From NCBI GenBank assembly GCA_907163375.1, contig CAJQUW010000468.1, forward strand, positions 62,001 through 126,000: DNA of 64,000 nucleotides. Direction: 5' to 3'. The number at the start of each line of letters is the position of its first letter. Positions within the stretch are counted from its first letter, which is position 1. Both the position numbers and the translations under genes were made by a program. This document shows, in pieces, positions 26,151 through 38,549 of this stretch. Origin of the DNA: Prostheceraeus crozeri. Taxonomy: Eukaryota; Platyhelminthes; Polycladida; Euryleptidae. The notes beneath the pieces were generated by a model. That model saw only the letters and a program-made list of their open reading frames with translations. It was not told where the DNA came from and ran no database searches.

Positions 26151-27604
26151 CCACTCAATGCTTGCCTAATCGAATACTACAACATAATTCTATAATTTTC
26201 ATCATAATAGTTTTATTAATTTTTGCTATAATATTTCATCACGACGTGGATGTACAATGTACATGCAGTTCAGAATATTTCTATCAGTATGCCACTGAAA
26301 CACTTCGACCAACACATCGTATAATCCCCTCTACGATGTCTTCAAAGTTATTTTATTTATCTGAAATGTCACCCACTAATTGTCACTTAGATTTAATGTC
26401 AAGCACATCTGCATTTTATCATTTTACTGTACTTTCTACAAGATACGAACTTTAGGGCGACAAAACCCTAAATTAATGCCTTCTTAAATTCTAGCGGTTC
26501 CTTCATTTAGAAAATATCCTATCTTTAAAACACGGGCCAGTCTAAGAATAGAAAACTTCATCGCTTACAAATATAGTAACTACATCATTAATACCGGTGC
26601 TGCGCTGCAAGAAATAATTTTCATTGAGTATCTTCTGATAATAATAGATAAGTCAACCAGCAAAGCAGGACATAATTATCATTGAGATTACTAACTGAAT
26701 ACTTTGAATTCAAGATCTTGTGACACTGCAAAAGTCTCTAATGCAATGTCCATCTCATCGTTGTTGAATATTAGAATCTATTTATAGACAATATACCATC
26801 AATTTAATTGTCACAGTCTTCGATTGTTAGACTTACAACATGACACTATTGTAAGGCTGTGATAGCGAAGGATTGTCACTACCATCTGTTAACTTTGATG
26901 TTCTTCACTGACAGCAACAGAAGAATAAAAAAGAATTGAGCCAAATTTTCTGAAATGATATTTCTTTACAGTATAATATGATGTTTTCAACCAAATGTCT
27001 AAGAGCCGATATCTTCACCTTTGTGCTGATAAATTCCATCGATGCATTACTGTGGTTGAAAATTTATATCAACTAGAATTACATGCGGAGTGGGCTGCCA
27101 CAACCTTTCGCTCGGCCCATAAGTTGTGAACCACAGACCGCCTTGCAAAATCATCACAGCAAAAACCGTCAATATTTCATTCAAGTTAATACCTATTTTC
27201 AACAAACATCATTGTGAAGCACATTTTCAAAAGTCTATTTCGAAAACTGAGATTCAGTTTATATTCAGTGATAAATATTGATTTTACAATGCACATCATC
27301 ATGTCACTTTTAAGTAAAATGTTCGTCTACGCGATAAGTCTGCAAAATTTACACTGCGTTGGGCGAGAGCAACATGTCGTCATTAGAGACCGGAAATACA
27401 TTAGAGTATTTTCACCCAAAATACCAGAATATCTATTTTCTAAGTGGTTGTTAATACTAATGAGATATTTGAGCCGAAATTAAACCACTCCAAATTATTA
27501 TAGCCATTGCATCCTTCAAAGTAGTCTTCGTGGCAGAGGGGTTTGTGATCAAAAGAAATGGCTGAATTGAGTATAAATATATGAAGCTTTTACGTCACTA
27601 CTCC
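26151..27604. other. No supported gene
   Basis: AT-rich sequence between two SINE copies; short ORFs only. Confidence 0.5.
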
Positions 27605-27768
27605 CCATACTTGGGGCTTGGACGGTGCTGACATAGTCAGACTTATGGAGCGTTGTAGTACTTTTAGTCCGGATGCCCTTCCTGCCGACTTCCAATGACA
27701 CCTTCGGGACTCGACCTCTGGACCAAAAGATCGCACTTAACCGCTGTGCCACGGAGACCACAGTATAA
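27605..27768 (-). repeat. tRNA-derived SINE, copy 2 (inverted)
   Basis: The reverse complement begins GGTCTCCGTGGCACAGCGG, with B box GGTCGAGTCCC, and continues GGCATCCGGACTAAAAGTAC and GACTATGTCAGCACCGTC. It matches copy 1 throughout and keeps the better tRNA-like boxes. Confidence 0.8.
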
Positions 27769-28829
27769 ATATATAAAATGTCTAAATTGAAGTGTCCTTA
27801 CATAGGTTATTCAGAATTCTGACAATGATGTACTTGTATTCAGAATGATAACTTTTTCATGCTACCGCAGATGAATCTGATGATTATGTAACTATTTGCT
27901 TGCTTCTTAAAATCCAGGCAGAGCATGGGTTCTGGTGAAATAGACTCAGCTACTTTTTGATTCAAATGAAATATGCGCGTTATGTTTCAACCACTCTATC
28001 TGGTTTCTACCCCAACAGTTCTCAAATAAAATGGGAAACAGTCATTTCTTAGTGACATAAAACTTTTAATAAGAATCTTGCGCAACTATGACACTTTTCT
28101 ATTTGTCTCATTGTCTATCACGACTATAGAAACAACTCGAATTACTCACTATTTGAAAGTTTGTAACGAAAAAGGTGTATTTATAGCTTAAAATGTTCTT
28201 CATAGCTGATGGAGTACACCTGAAGAAATGAACGTATAGCCTAATGGCGCACATGACATTTTGCTTGGTGAGTTCTTAGTATTGATTTTCAGAATAGGCC
28301 TACATTTTTATAAATTCAAGCATAGATGAATACATCGATTTCGATCATCGCAACCAGTTCACGAGTAAAGATGATCATCTTGATAGAAGTAACCTGACAG
28401 TGATAGCTTCGATTTTACCTTTACTATGTTGCAAAGTCTAAAGTCAGATGTTATTACGCATGAAGACACGGAACATCAATTTCCGATACATGCAGTGACT
28501 GAATACTATTGCAGATTAGAAAATTGACATGCATTATGAAAAATAAGTTGTCTTGAATGACAGAATATTTCCTAACTCTCTACCTTTCTTAGAATTCAAA
28601 GCTAAGTTCATTGACGTGTTTTGACTTCAATAACAGTGTACACAAATTCTTAGAAACTTTAGAGCTTGACTAGCAAATACATTAGCACCTATATAAAGAG
28701 GAAGGAGACTTTCTGGAAAAGTAAATAAGATAACTTGAAAAGAAAATTGTTCAAATTTATGAAAAGCAGAGGTGTGATGACCGTCACAATAAGCGTTTAA
28801 CATGACATCGGAGGTGCTGCTGGTCCCAT

Positions 28830-28848
28830 CTCTCTCTCTCTCTCTCTG
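28830..28848. repeat. CT/TC microsatellite
   Basis: A run of TC dinucleotides (TCTCTCTCTCTCTCTCTC), next to the reverse transcriptase fragment. Confidence 0.9.
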
Positions 28849-28888
28849 CCTTCAAATCGAAGGGATAAAGCGTTTGCTAGCAAAGTAT

Positions 28889-29060
28889 CGAAATGTTTAT
28901 AGTTGAACAGACATGCGAGTATATCATCAATGTATCGGGTGGCATTGGACAACAGTCTCGCTAGTCCAAACTTCTTATTCGAGAAATATGACTTCAAAAG
29001 AACAAGCTCACATTGACACAAAAAAATCGGACAATAAGGGACTGCATTTACCCCTATGGG
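28889..29060 (-). pseudogene. Penelope-like reverse transcriptase fragment (YIDD box)
   Basis: Minus-strand translation contains PIGVNAVPYCPIFLCQCE followed by LARLLSNATRYIDDILA. The G-x-N-x2-P motif and the RYIDD catalytic box are spaced as in the palm of Penelope-like and related reverse transcriptases. Only this palm piece is present; the flanks are unrelated low-complexity sequence, so it is a dead fragment. Confidence 0.65.
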
Positions 29061-32000
29061 CATGCAGCTTACTTGCTTGCGTAATGACAAACCTAATTGC
29101 GGCTTTAAATGCTTTCAAACTAAAACAATTATAGTTCTTGTATGTCTTACAAGTAAAAAATCTCTTATCAAAACCAACACAGCGGAATTATCTCGAGGTG
29201 GAGTTGAAAACCAACTCCTATAATCTAAGGAAATGTACAATAGTATCTCCATGGTTAAGGTTGGTAAACGTAGAAATGTGGAATACTTGCATTGAAAAGA
29301 CATTGTTATCATTTGCCATAGTATTCATAGACTCTTCAGTCGATTTTATACTCCAAAGACATCGGAAACCATTATTCTTTCTTATGGTTCCTCAAGAAAA
29401 GTTTACAAGTCTCTTATTAACGGAAGACCCTTATTGAAAACAATGGAAAATTGTGTACTCGTACATTTGGGCGCTCCAGCGAAGAACCTGAACTCATGAG
29501 GGGATTTACGAAACTTAGGGATACAAACCAATTCGGCAACTTTTTACAATCATCAGAGCAATTAATAACGATAGAAACATACACGTAGAATAGAAATGAC
29601 TGTAGTAGGTTTTTTTTAGAAAATCATCGAAGTGCACGAAGTTGTTAAGTATGAAATCTATTCCGTCTTAAAATCCGCAATTCGTGTCCTATTATGCGTG
29701 CATATATTAATCATCCACATCAAAGAAATTTTTCTAAGCAAGAAAATATGACGTAAAAAATGACGTGAAAACTTCTCCCGACAATTAATCAACTATGGAT
29801 CTTGTTTTGTCGAATTTGCCACTCAAAATTGCTCATTGAGATAACTAGAGTTTCTAATCAGTCAAAGCCTTCGAAACTGTCGGTGGTGCGAAGGCGTCGG
29901 GCTAGTTTTTGACAATCTTAAAATACAACTTTACGACAAACAAAGGGAGTAATTCAACTTTTTCTTTTTCCACGAACAATGACTAACATCCCGTACGGTC
30001 GAACTAATATTTTAGCATTGTCAGCATGATTCTAATATTATCAGTATAAATAACAAACAATTTATTGCATACATGCTCATTTTTCTGAAATAAAATCAGA
30101 GAGGTGCAGCTTCACAGCTCCATAGAACTACCTGCACTTGTTACTCTTATTCCATTTTCTTCCACCCAAAAACTTATAAACGTTCCTCATTTGCTGATTT
30201 CGATTTATAAATGACGTGTTGAAGAAAGAATTTCCTCAAAGCATTGTTTTGAAGTCACATTATAAAATCAAAATCATCATATGCATATAGATTCTGGGAA
30301 GCATTTCGAAGAAAAAAATTATTCATTATTATAAATAAATAATTTTATTATATTAATCATAATTAATAATTATTGAAATAATAAATAGTCAATTAGACGG
30401 AATAATTACTTTCATCAGTCTGTGCGCTTTTAACAAATTCAAAGTACATAAAGCATTACTACATAAATACTGCAAAAAATACTATGTACAACAATTTCAC
30501 TTCCAAACATATTTCGTAGTCTCACATCTCTTTCACACAGTTGCCAAAAGTAAAAATCCTTGTAGGCCGAAAATAAATTGGAAATGGGTTTGCAATGATA
30601 TTCATAATCCAGAAAAATTTAGTTAATGGAATTCTCGTTTTGTGGTCATTAATTGAGCTTCTTATTTCCACTAATTCGGCTATTTGTCGTAAAAATGCTT
30701 CGTTAAAACACATTTTAAATTAACTTCGTTGTACATAAATTTTATTTGTTTTGTTGCATTCATTCTAAATTTCACTATTTTGCTTTTATGTACTTCTAAA
30801 TAGTGTTTCTATAAAACTGAGCTTTCATTTTTCTGTTGCAATTGTTGCACATGTTTTTTGCTTCGAGTCTAATCCTTTCTTGAAGTTTCATCAATGTGTG
30901 CTTAGTCACATTCTTCACACTCCATTTCATAAGCAGCACCTTTCTTGTTAAATGGACCCTTACCGCCTGATGAGAATTTTGAAGATGTAGTTAAGTTCAG
31001 ACATAACATCTGTTATTAATGCAGCTGAAGCAGCCAGACCGGCGAAGTAGTTACTCTTTCAAATAACTTCTGATTAATTACTTTTTCTATTTCGTTACAA
31101 TTGCGAGTGGAATAGCTTTTAGAATTTGCATGCACAATTTTGATTTAATAGTACAAAAACAGTGATTGCAAGCCTTTCGGTCATGCAGTTTGATTTACCC
31201 ATTACAAGTGCAGTGTTCAATTTTCAATGTTAGCACGATAAATAATATCTGAATACAATTTACGAGCGCATGACGATAGAGAGACAACATCTCATCTATT
31301 ACATATTGATGTTGATATTATGATACATTGAATAGTGAAACCAAGCAACTTTCTCCATTCTAATATTTAGTAAAGCGAAATCAAATTTTAAAAATTTGAA
31401 TAGAATATATAAACTTAAAGTAGACTTAAGCAATCTACTTATGTGCAGCTATACTGATAAGTTTTTGACGTTAAGTTTGACTTAATGTCAAAGGCGTTTG
31501 TCTGCATTATCAAATCTGCTTCATCGAGGAGTTTAGGGAAAGTTGCTGTATTCGGAAGAATAAAATCTATAAAAATAGTTAAAGTCTTAAAAAATATTGC
31601 ACAGATAAACAGTGTTGACATTTTACACACGAGGTATCATACTAAGAATGCTGCCAGCATGACTACTAGATTTTTAAGGCTTACTGAAAGCGTGTAAACC
31701 TATGTAGATATATATAGGTCATTTATGAATTAATGGAGTCATGAGTGCAACAGCCAATTTTTTTAGTCAAACTACATTTAAGTCTATAAAACTGCATATA
31801 ACATAAGTTTTTTTCATTTATGAATTTAGTTATTTTGTATCAACACCTAACCCATACAATGTCATATAAAGACGGTTCACTTTAGCCAAACCAGGCGATA
31901 AAATCGTCACATTGTATTTATTGTCAGACAAAAGTTATTGCGAGGTCTGTATGATGCTGTTGTCAGACTTGCGTGAGACGAGTCAATAGCATCAACAAGC

Positions 32001-33142
32001 TGTGATGCAATCAGATGGCATTTGCAATCTCTGCAAATAAAAGAGATCGGACATTGAGCCAGCTTCTCTTTGTCAGTCTTGCAGTTCTAGAAATCAACAT
32101 AATGCACCATATGTTAACATAAGGGGTGACAAAAATGCATGTGTGAGCAATATGATAGCCGAAAACAGATAGCAGCATAGAGTAATCTGAACTTTCTGAT
32201 CTTGTAAATCTGAATAATTTTATGCTTTCTACTGGTGTCGGAGATTCTATAATCAATATCGAAAGCAGCAGCAATGCCTTTGCGATGCGGGAACATTAAA
32301 TGGGCACATTTAACTTTTACAATTATTCCGAGAAACATTTGACTTCCGTATTTTTAAGTTGTTTCTGGAAAAGATTTTTTGCACAAAGAACTGCCTCCTC
32401 GAATAATCCAAGTTTATAATTAATCTATGGCTTCATGTTGTACAAAAGATAAGTCAATCTTTAGTCCAGATAAATTTCTTCTGAACAACATCCAATGCAT
32501 AGAATCAACAAAAATTTTTACTTTTCTCTCAAAAATTATGACACCAACTTGTCAAAGAAGCTTTCATCAATTTTCGAAAGATCCGGGACGATTTTGTGCG
32601 TTACTTTTTATCTAGTGGTGCTAATCCAAGGTGACCAGATTTTCTTCATCAAAACCGGGACACTTTACAAAATAAGGAATAGGGCCAGTGAGTTCATGTT
32701 ATAGACATTACATATTACTTTATAAAAAGTATTCATCTTCGTAAACACAAACAACAATTTTTGAGATACCTTGCTAGGCTGTGCCGCGAGTAACAGCGTC
32801 AAACCCACGCTGTGACAGTCACTGAAACTTTGCTTCCATTCAGTCCATGTAATTATTTACAGCTTCCTAATATGATCTGCAAACTCACTACCGTCACATA
32901 TTCTTTATAAATGTGATGTTGAGTTTCTCATCATTTTTTATCGCCCTTTGTTTTCCTAACTTCGCACATGGTTCTGGTGTTTCTTTTTTAAATATCTCTC
33001 TAACATTTTACTAATGCTTTTGACATTCAATCTGTGTTCTATAACCCACTGTTCAGCTCCTCGCTGCTTTCACGTATGTGTAGCAACGGATTCCTACTAT
33101 GCATTCAAACATGCGGTATGTCTGCACAGTGGACATGTGTAC
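29061..33142. other. No supported gene
   Basis: AT-rich host DNA with short ORFs that carry no motif. Around 30,310-30,390 it becomes almost pure A/T with self-complementary words (AATAATTATT-type). Nothing else supported. Confidence 0.4.
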
Positions 33143-33797
33143 TGTATTTCTTCGAATAATAGCCGCGGCTACTATTCGAGGCAACGTTCTAGAGAACATA
33201 GAAATGCCGTGCATTTGCACATGCACACTCATCCTGGAAATTCTGAGCTGTGCCGTCGATAAAAGACGTCGGGTTATCGCTCCGTGCGCAGTTTTATATT
33301 GTTCTTGGTAGGAAGATGGTGAAATACTAGTTTGACGTCAATATACTGTAACTTCCGGTTATCTGACATACATAGCTTATCGGCGAAAGTTGTTCACAAT
33401 ACGCTGAGCTTTCCGATTATGAAGAAACAAGAAACATACGACCACCTGAGTCGAATCTACTGCGACTTTGAGTTGAGAATGAACAAATTCTTCTATTCAA
33501 ACTGCGTTAAGTTCTCAGGTTTCTGTTCAGTGAATAAGTGCTGCTGGTGTACAGCAAATTTAGCTGAATTTCCGTTATAGTTATCCATACCACGAGCGCT
33601 AAAATCAACTTCTATGCACCCACATCGTCTACCAGTGGACCAAGGAAATCAATTTCAAGTTAAAATTTTCGTCTCATCGCATTAGTCAAGTTACTGATCA
33701 TGGGACTTTTTAATAGTAGCCGCCCTCGAATAGTAGCCGGACCCGAAATGTACAATTCTAAATAGTAGCCGCGGCTATTATTCGAAGGAATACGGCA
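33143..33797. mobile_element. Non-autonomous DNA transposon-like element with about 32-bp inverted ends
   Basis: The left end TGTATTTCTTCGAATAATAG continues into AGCCGCGGCTACTATT. The right end is its near-exact complement (two mismatches), finishing ATTCGAAGGAATACG. Internal copies of AATAGTAGCCG occur just inside the right end. The palindrome AGCCGCGGCT lies in both ends. There is no transposase ORF in the 655 bp, so a MITE-like element is likely. The target duplication is not clear. Confidence 0.6.
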
Positions 33798-34951
33798 CGT
33801 GTATATACATAAACGCATGTATAGACTGTTGTATTTTAAAATAACTTGCTATGTAATCATCAGTGTTATTATATGTACTACGATTTCCTTTATTTTTTGC
33901 CATTGGTCTTTAGAATTTTAGATTGTATATTTCCCTTATTGTCCGATAATATTTTATCGTCACGTGTTTTGCAGAATTCATGAACCCTTGCCAAATTAGA
34001 CCAGCATCAGTGGGCCTGCATACAAAATGTATGCAAAATCAACTTCTATCAACAAAATCAACGCAAAATCAACGCTTTGTCAGTTGCTTTCTCTGAATGA
34101 AAATATGAATGATAATAATCTTCTGTGATGACGATCATTTTATTTATGTCTTTCCACCACATTGTTGCTGAATTTAAATTCGCGTTAATTTCGGCTTTAC
34201 AGTCTGTCACCTGGCTTCTCAAGTCTGTATACATTTAGTATACGTGTCATAATGTTATTTCTCACAGTACACATCTCAGCAAAGTCATGTCACATCGATA
34301 AAAATGATTGATTCTATATAATTCGATAGCGCTAATTTCTGATGTGTTCTCCTCTTTTTCCCGAATGCCCTACTTTGGTATCCCTTTCGTAAACAACCTG
34401 CGGCCTCAAAGCGGTGAAATCTTCATGTTGTTGAATCAGGTTTTTGGGCATGGCATTTATTTGGCTCATTCGTGATCGAACTTCCTTTCACTGTTCTCTT
34501 AGGCACTTCCCCAATTGTTGCAGGTTCAGGTGTGACAGATCCAACGTATTCACGGCATACGGGCGTCAGGTAGTTCGAGGGTCTCGAACCCACTGGTAAT
34601 GCTTTGGGAGGCATGCTTGGTCAACTGCTCGAAAAAGGCGGTACAGTTCCACTGCCACGGACATGCGTAGGTAGCTTTACTGAGGGGTTTAGCCCGTGTA
34701 GCTGCATCCGGTTCCTCTGTGGCCTACCTGCCTTGTACCCGTTGTAACGGCAAAGGGGTTCTCATTTGGGTTTCTTCAGGCTTTTGCGACATGAAATCTG
34801 TCTATAAGTATCTTTTTTTGTATTATATCATTTATCGCAGCTTTGTTGCTATTACGTATATACATTTTTCTGATGTCTTCCAAAGTTTCTTGTATCACTT
34901 TGTTGTACAGTTTAATTTTTGTTTATTTGATTGATATTCTACGCAGAAAAT
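33798..34951. other. No intact gene; probable 5' part of the interrupted LINE
   Basis: From about 34,380 the composition becomes less AT-rich. This may be the 5' region of the LINE whose endonuclease follows. No ORF with a recognised motif. Confidence 0.35.
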
Positions 34952-35552
34952 ATGAGAATGAGAAAGACACACAAGAAACCTAGTCAAGCCGTGAAGCTGA
35001 AAACCCCTCTCAAGATCAGCTTCAGCAATGTAGGAGGACTGAGGTCAAATTACGACGATATCAACATCTTCCTACAAGGCAATTCATTAGATCTTCTAGC
35101 CCTATCGGAAACCAGGTTAGATTCCAGTGTGTCATCAAGCGATGTTACTCCTAATGGACACATATTTCACCGGATGGATAAAGCACCTTGTCATGGTCTT
35201 GGAGTTTATGCCAAGACAAGCCTTCCCTTGAGAAGTCTTCGTAGCTCAGAGGATTCAAGGCATAAGTATCTTGCCTTCATTGCGCCGTTACATAAACCAC
35301 TCTTCTTTCTGATAAGATCGATTCTCTTCTACGCTGAGAGTATCCCAGCGCTGAGGCTGCCATTTTTGGTGACTTCAACGTGCACAATGTGCTCTCACGC
35401 ACCACTAATCTCTCCGGTCAGGCCTCCGAGGATTTTGCTGTCTATCACAATCTTAATCAAACTGTCACTTGTCCTACCAGTGTGCCTGAACAAGCTGGGG
35501 AAACTGGATATCTCCTTGACCTGCTTCTCACCTCTTTTTCACACAAGATAGT
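34952..35552 (+). pseudogene. LINE endonuclease (exonuclease-endonuclease-phosphatase) domain, broken
   Basis: From the ATG at 34,952 the frame encodes an EEP-fold endonuclease N-terminus: ISFSNVGGLRSNYDDI (catalytic Asn), LDLLALSETRLDSS (catalytic Glu) and HRMDKAPCHGLGVYAKTSL. A frameshift near 35,300-35,360 moves the GDFN catalytic motif into another frame, which continues to LLDLLLTSFSHKIV. That frame then runs straight into the Polinton left end at about 35,550, so reverse transcriptase should lie on the far side of the Polinton. Two events are visible: an older frameshift and the insertion. Confidence 0.75.
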
Positions 35553-35780
35553 AGTAAGTAAACGGCGAACACCCGACCGGCGCGCCCCCCCTCTGGAACG
35601 ACAGAGGTCTGTCGTGGTGTGCCGGCCAGGTTGGTCCAGGTTCGCTGACGTCCCCCCTCCCTTCGATAAACGACAGAGTGTCGTGGTGGACTTTGGCGAC
35701 CGCCAGGTTTTGTCTTGAGGCTATAGTGTGTGATGATTTTCGTGAAATCTGATGAATGTTGTGTTGTAAAATGGGATGTT
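35553..35780. repeat. Left terminal segment of the Polinton with two ACGACA...TGTCGT hairpins
   Basis: This GC-rich, non-repeated end contains two self-complementary elements: ACGACAGAGGTCTGTCGT at about 35,599-35,616 and ACGACAGAGTGTCGT at about 35,671-35,685. Each is followed by GGTG and then a CCAGG word. The core ACGACAGAG also occurs once in most 315-bp units of both arms. Such end-proximal palindromes could bind integrase or replication proteins; that is inference. Confidence 0.6.
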
Positions 35781-37420
35781 TCGAGTGGAAGCAGTGCTCG
35801 GATGTGAAAACGAAGGCCAGATTTGGATTCAGCGTGAGATTCTGCATCTGTATGGTGAATTTGAAAGCAATCGAAGAGAAAAATTTTCGTCACCCCCGGC
35901 ACCGACCTTCCAACTTTGCTTCTAGTGGACGGATTTTGTCGTGCAATAGCTCGTTTGAAAGCTAGGAGTGAGACAAATTCACTGAAAGAAACGGCTTGTT
36001 CATATCTGCCTTCGTTTAGATGTGAGACGCCATTTCAGATTTTGGGAGATTGGCGAAAAACGACAGAGTTAGAATTTTGGACGTTTTTGGCTCTAGCGTC
36101 AAAACGAAGCATCGGATGGGAAAACGGATTTCAGATTTGGAATCAGCATGAAATTCTCTATCAACATGGTGAGTTTCAAGTCAATCGGAGAGAAAAAATT
36201 TTCAACATTTTTCGAAAAAACGACAGAGTTAGAATTTGGGACGTTTTGGGCTGTAGCGTCAAAACGAAGCATCGGATGGGAAAACGGATTTCAGATTCGG
36301 ATTCAGCGTGAAATTCTGCATCTGTATGGTGAATTTGAAAGCAATCGGAGAGAAAAATTTTCGCTGACGTCCCCCCCGGCACCGACCTTCCAACTTTGCT
36401 TCCAGTGGACGGATTTTGTCGTGCAATAGCTCGTTTGAAAGCTAAGAGTGAGACAAATTCACTGAAAGAAACGGCTTGTTCATATCTGTCTTCGTTTAGA
36501 TGTGAGACGCCATTTAAGATTTTGGGAGATTGTCGAAAAAACGACAGAGTTAGAATTTTGGACGTTTTGGGCTCTAGCGTCAAAACGAAGCATCGGATGG
36601 GAAAACGGATTTCAGATTTGGAATCAGCATGAAATTCTCTATCAACATGGTGAGTTTCAAGTCAATCGGAGAGAAAAAATTTTCAACATTTTTCGAAAAA
36701 CCGACAGAGTTAGAATTTTTGCGATGGCTGTGGGCTGTAGAGCCAAAACGAAGCATCGGATGGGAAAACGGAGGCCAGATTCGGATTCAGCGTGAAATTC
36801 TGCATCTGTATGGTGAATTTGAAAGCAATCGAAGAGAAAAAATTTTCGCTGACGTCCCCCCCCCCGGCACCGACCTTCCAACCTTGCTTCTAGTGGACGG
36901 ATTTTGTCGTGCAATAGCTCGTTTGAAAGCTAAGAGTGAGACAAATTCACTGAAAGAAAAGGCGTGTTCATATCTGTCTTCGTTTAGATGTGAGACGCCA
37001 TTTAAGATTTTGGGAGATTGGCGAAAAACGACAGAGTTAGAATTTTGGACGTTTTGGGCTCTAGCGTCAAAACGAAGCATCGGATGGGAAAACGGAGGCC
37101 AGATTCGGATTCAGCGTGAAATTCTGCATCTGTATGGTGAATTTGAAAGCAATCGGAGAGAAAAATTTTCGCTGACGTACCCCCCACTTCGGCACCGACC
37201 TTCCAACTTTGCTTCCAGTAGACTGATTTTGTCGTGCAATAGCTCGTTTAAAAGCTAAGAGTGAGGCTTATTTACTGAAAGAAACGGCTTGTTCATATCT
37301 GTCTTTGTTTAGATGTGAGACGCCATTTAAGAGTTTGGGAGATTGGCGAAAAACGACAGAGTTAGAATTTCCCAAGAAACAGCTCCAGCGGACTCGGATT
37401 GGTAAACGGAGGCCAGATTT
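35780..37420. repeat. Left inverted arm: about five diverged units of a roughly 315-bp tandem repeat
   Basis: Units recur with marker phrases such as GTGAGACAAATTCACTGAAAG, ACGACAGAGTTAGAATTTT and AAAACGAAGCATCGGATGGG. Two subtypes alternate: one with CATCTGTATGGTGAATTTG and one with TATCAACATGGTGAGTTTC. A unit with the variant GATGGCTGTGGGCTGTAGAG (about 36,723) matches the innermost right-arm unit near 56,075, which ties the two arms together. G/C-run length differences shift frames, so the arm ORFs (for example 36,629-37,258) are periodicity by-products. Confidence 0.9.
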
Positions 37421-37442
37421 GGAATCAGCTTGATGTTATTGT

Positions 37443-37490
37443 CCAATGAGGATCATCATCCAATGAGAATCAAGCATTTCTATATAAATA
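37443..37490 (+). promoter_or_regulatory. Left early promoter: two CCAAT boxes and a TATA box
   Basis: CCAAT occurs at 37,443-37,447 and 37,460-37,464 (17 bp apart), followed by TATATAAATA at 37,481-37,490, about 100 bp before the ATG at 37,581. The right promoter (52,371-52,407, minus strand) has the same two CCAAT boxes with the same 17-bp spacing and a TATA box. Confidence 0.7.
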
Positions 37491-37580
37491 GCGAGCCTTC
37501 CACAGTGAGAATCATTCCATCGTTGAATCACACGAGTGACGGACGCACATTTTTTCTCTCTATTCTATTATCCAACTAAA

Positions 37581-38355
37581 ATGGCAAGTCGCTACTTCCC
37601 TCCCTCTCCTCCCTTGAACGTAAACTTAATACAATCTTTTTCATTTTCAGGCATCTACTCCATCTGCTGCACTAGTAGGACAAAATGGCGGTCAAACGTT
37701 ACATGGTTCGCTACGATCAGATCATCTACAACTGAGGCCAGTGGAAGAAACAACCAAAGTACATAATCCTACACCGCTACAGGTCAAATTTAAACAAGTC
37801 TTGCGTTATGACGATCATAGCGTAGTACTCCAAACGGGAATGCTCCCTTCCACGGATGTCAAGATAATGCGCAATCAGTATGGGGACTACATACTGATCC
37901 CCGTGAGTCCGTACATTCGCCACCAACTTGATATTATTGAGGAGTACGTGACATTAAATATGGACATTCCTACTCCTCTTGCTCAAGAGTGGAAGGCGAG
38001 AGATGACAAGGATACTCCCTATAGAAAGATTTGGGATCGTAATCACATTTGCCTACCGGTATCACATTGGTGTACTTACTATAAGAAGGAGGGAGATCAA
38101 TCAATACGCATCAGATGTGATGAGCTCGGAGAAGGTACTTGGGATATCCTTTTCAAAGTGAATGGGCTATATTATGGTCGGCATAAGGATAATAAAACAG
38201 CCTCTCTCTCCATGCATATGGAATCCATCCTATATATTCCAAAACTACCCAACGTGGATGACATAATTGATCAAATCCTTAACAGCAGTGGTACGAAGCG
38301 CAAGTCGGAGAAGAATGCTGCCTCAAAACGCAAATCAAAGAAGGAGAATTACTAG
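37581..38355 (+). CDS. Polinton first rightward protein, spliced; unidentified, basic C-terminus
   Basis: The open frame 37,651-38,355 lacks an in-frame ATG near its start. It is best joined to the ATG at 37,581-37,583 by removing a 67-nt intron (37,584-37,650), giving a protein of about 236 residues that begins MASTPSAALVG. The middle contains IRHQLDIIEEYV and a beta-rich stretch GTWDILFKVNGLYYG; the last 30 residues are Lys/Arg/Ser-rich (KRKSEKNAASKRKSKK), like a nuclear-localisation or nucleic-acid-binding tail. Position next to the terminal repeat and shared leader with the polymerase suggest an early, replication-linked role, perhaps single-strand DNA binding, but no family is recognised. 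Confidence 0.6.
37584..37650 (+). other. 67-nt intron directly after the start codon, GC-AG type
   Basis: The sequence after ATG is GCAAGT, a known non-canonical donor; the intron ends CTTTTTCATTTTCAG. It aligns ungapped over all 67 nt with the GT-AG intron at 52,107-52,173 (45 identities by hand count), including CTCCCT, AACGT, TAATA and ATCTT blocks. An alternative 31-nt intron (GTAAAC at 37,620 to the same acceptor) also restores the frame, but it is very short for an animal intron and lacks the parallel. Confidence 0.6.
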
Positions 38356-38389
38356 TCCTTTCCTAACTCTACCCCATGACAATTCGCTT

Positions 38390-38515
38390 ATGTGCTTTGA
38401 GTGTCGTAGACGTGGTCTTATTAGATACATTTTACTTCTTCGTTGCCATCATATCATTTGTGTATTTTGTCGTGAAAAGCATCGATGTAATTCTTCATTT
38501 TGTAATATGTTATAG
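38390..38515 (+). CDS. Small RING-like zinc-binding protein
   Basis: From the ATG at 38,390 a 41-residue protein reads MCFECRRRGLIRYILLLRCH, then HIICVFC and RCNSSFC. The C-x2-C ... C-x-H-x2-C-x2-C ... C order is that of a RING finger with its last pair reduced. RING proteins of this size could act as ubiquitin ligases or as zinc-binding adaptors in viruses. The frame is open upstream to 38,267, overlapping the previous gene, so a longer spliced form is possible. A second RING-like gene lies at 39,594. Confidence 0.45.
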   Translation: MCFECRRRGLIRYILLLRCHHIICVFCREKHRCNSSFCNML

Positions 38516-38549
38516 AACGTTTCCTTAGATGTGTAAATTTCCGTTTTAG

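Noticed and set aside
26012-26455. 147-residue plus-strand ORF
   Set aside because: Its first third is the SINE at 25,986-26,150, and the remainder has no motif.
37620-37650. 31-nt intron (GTAAAC ... TTTTCAG) in the first Polinton gene
   Set aside because: It restores the frame, but 31 nt is very short for an animal intron, and the 67-nt GC-AG alternative has a homologous partner at the other end.
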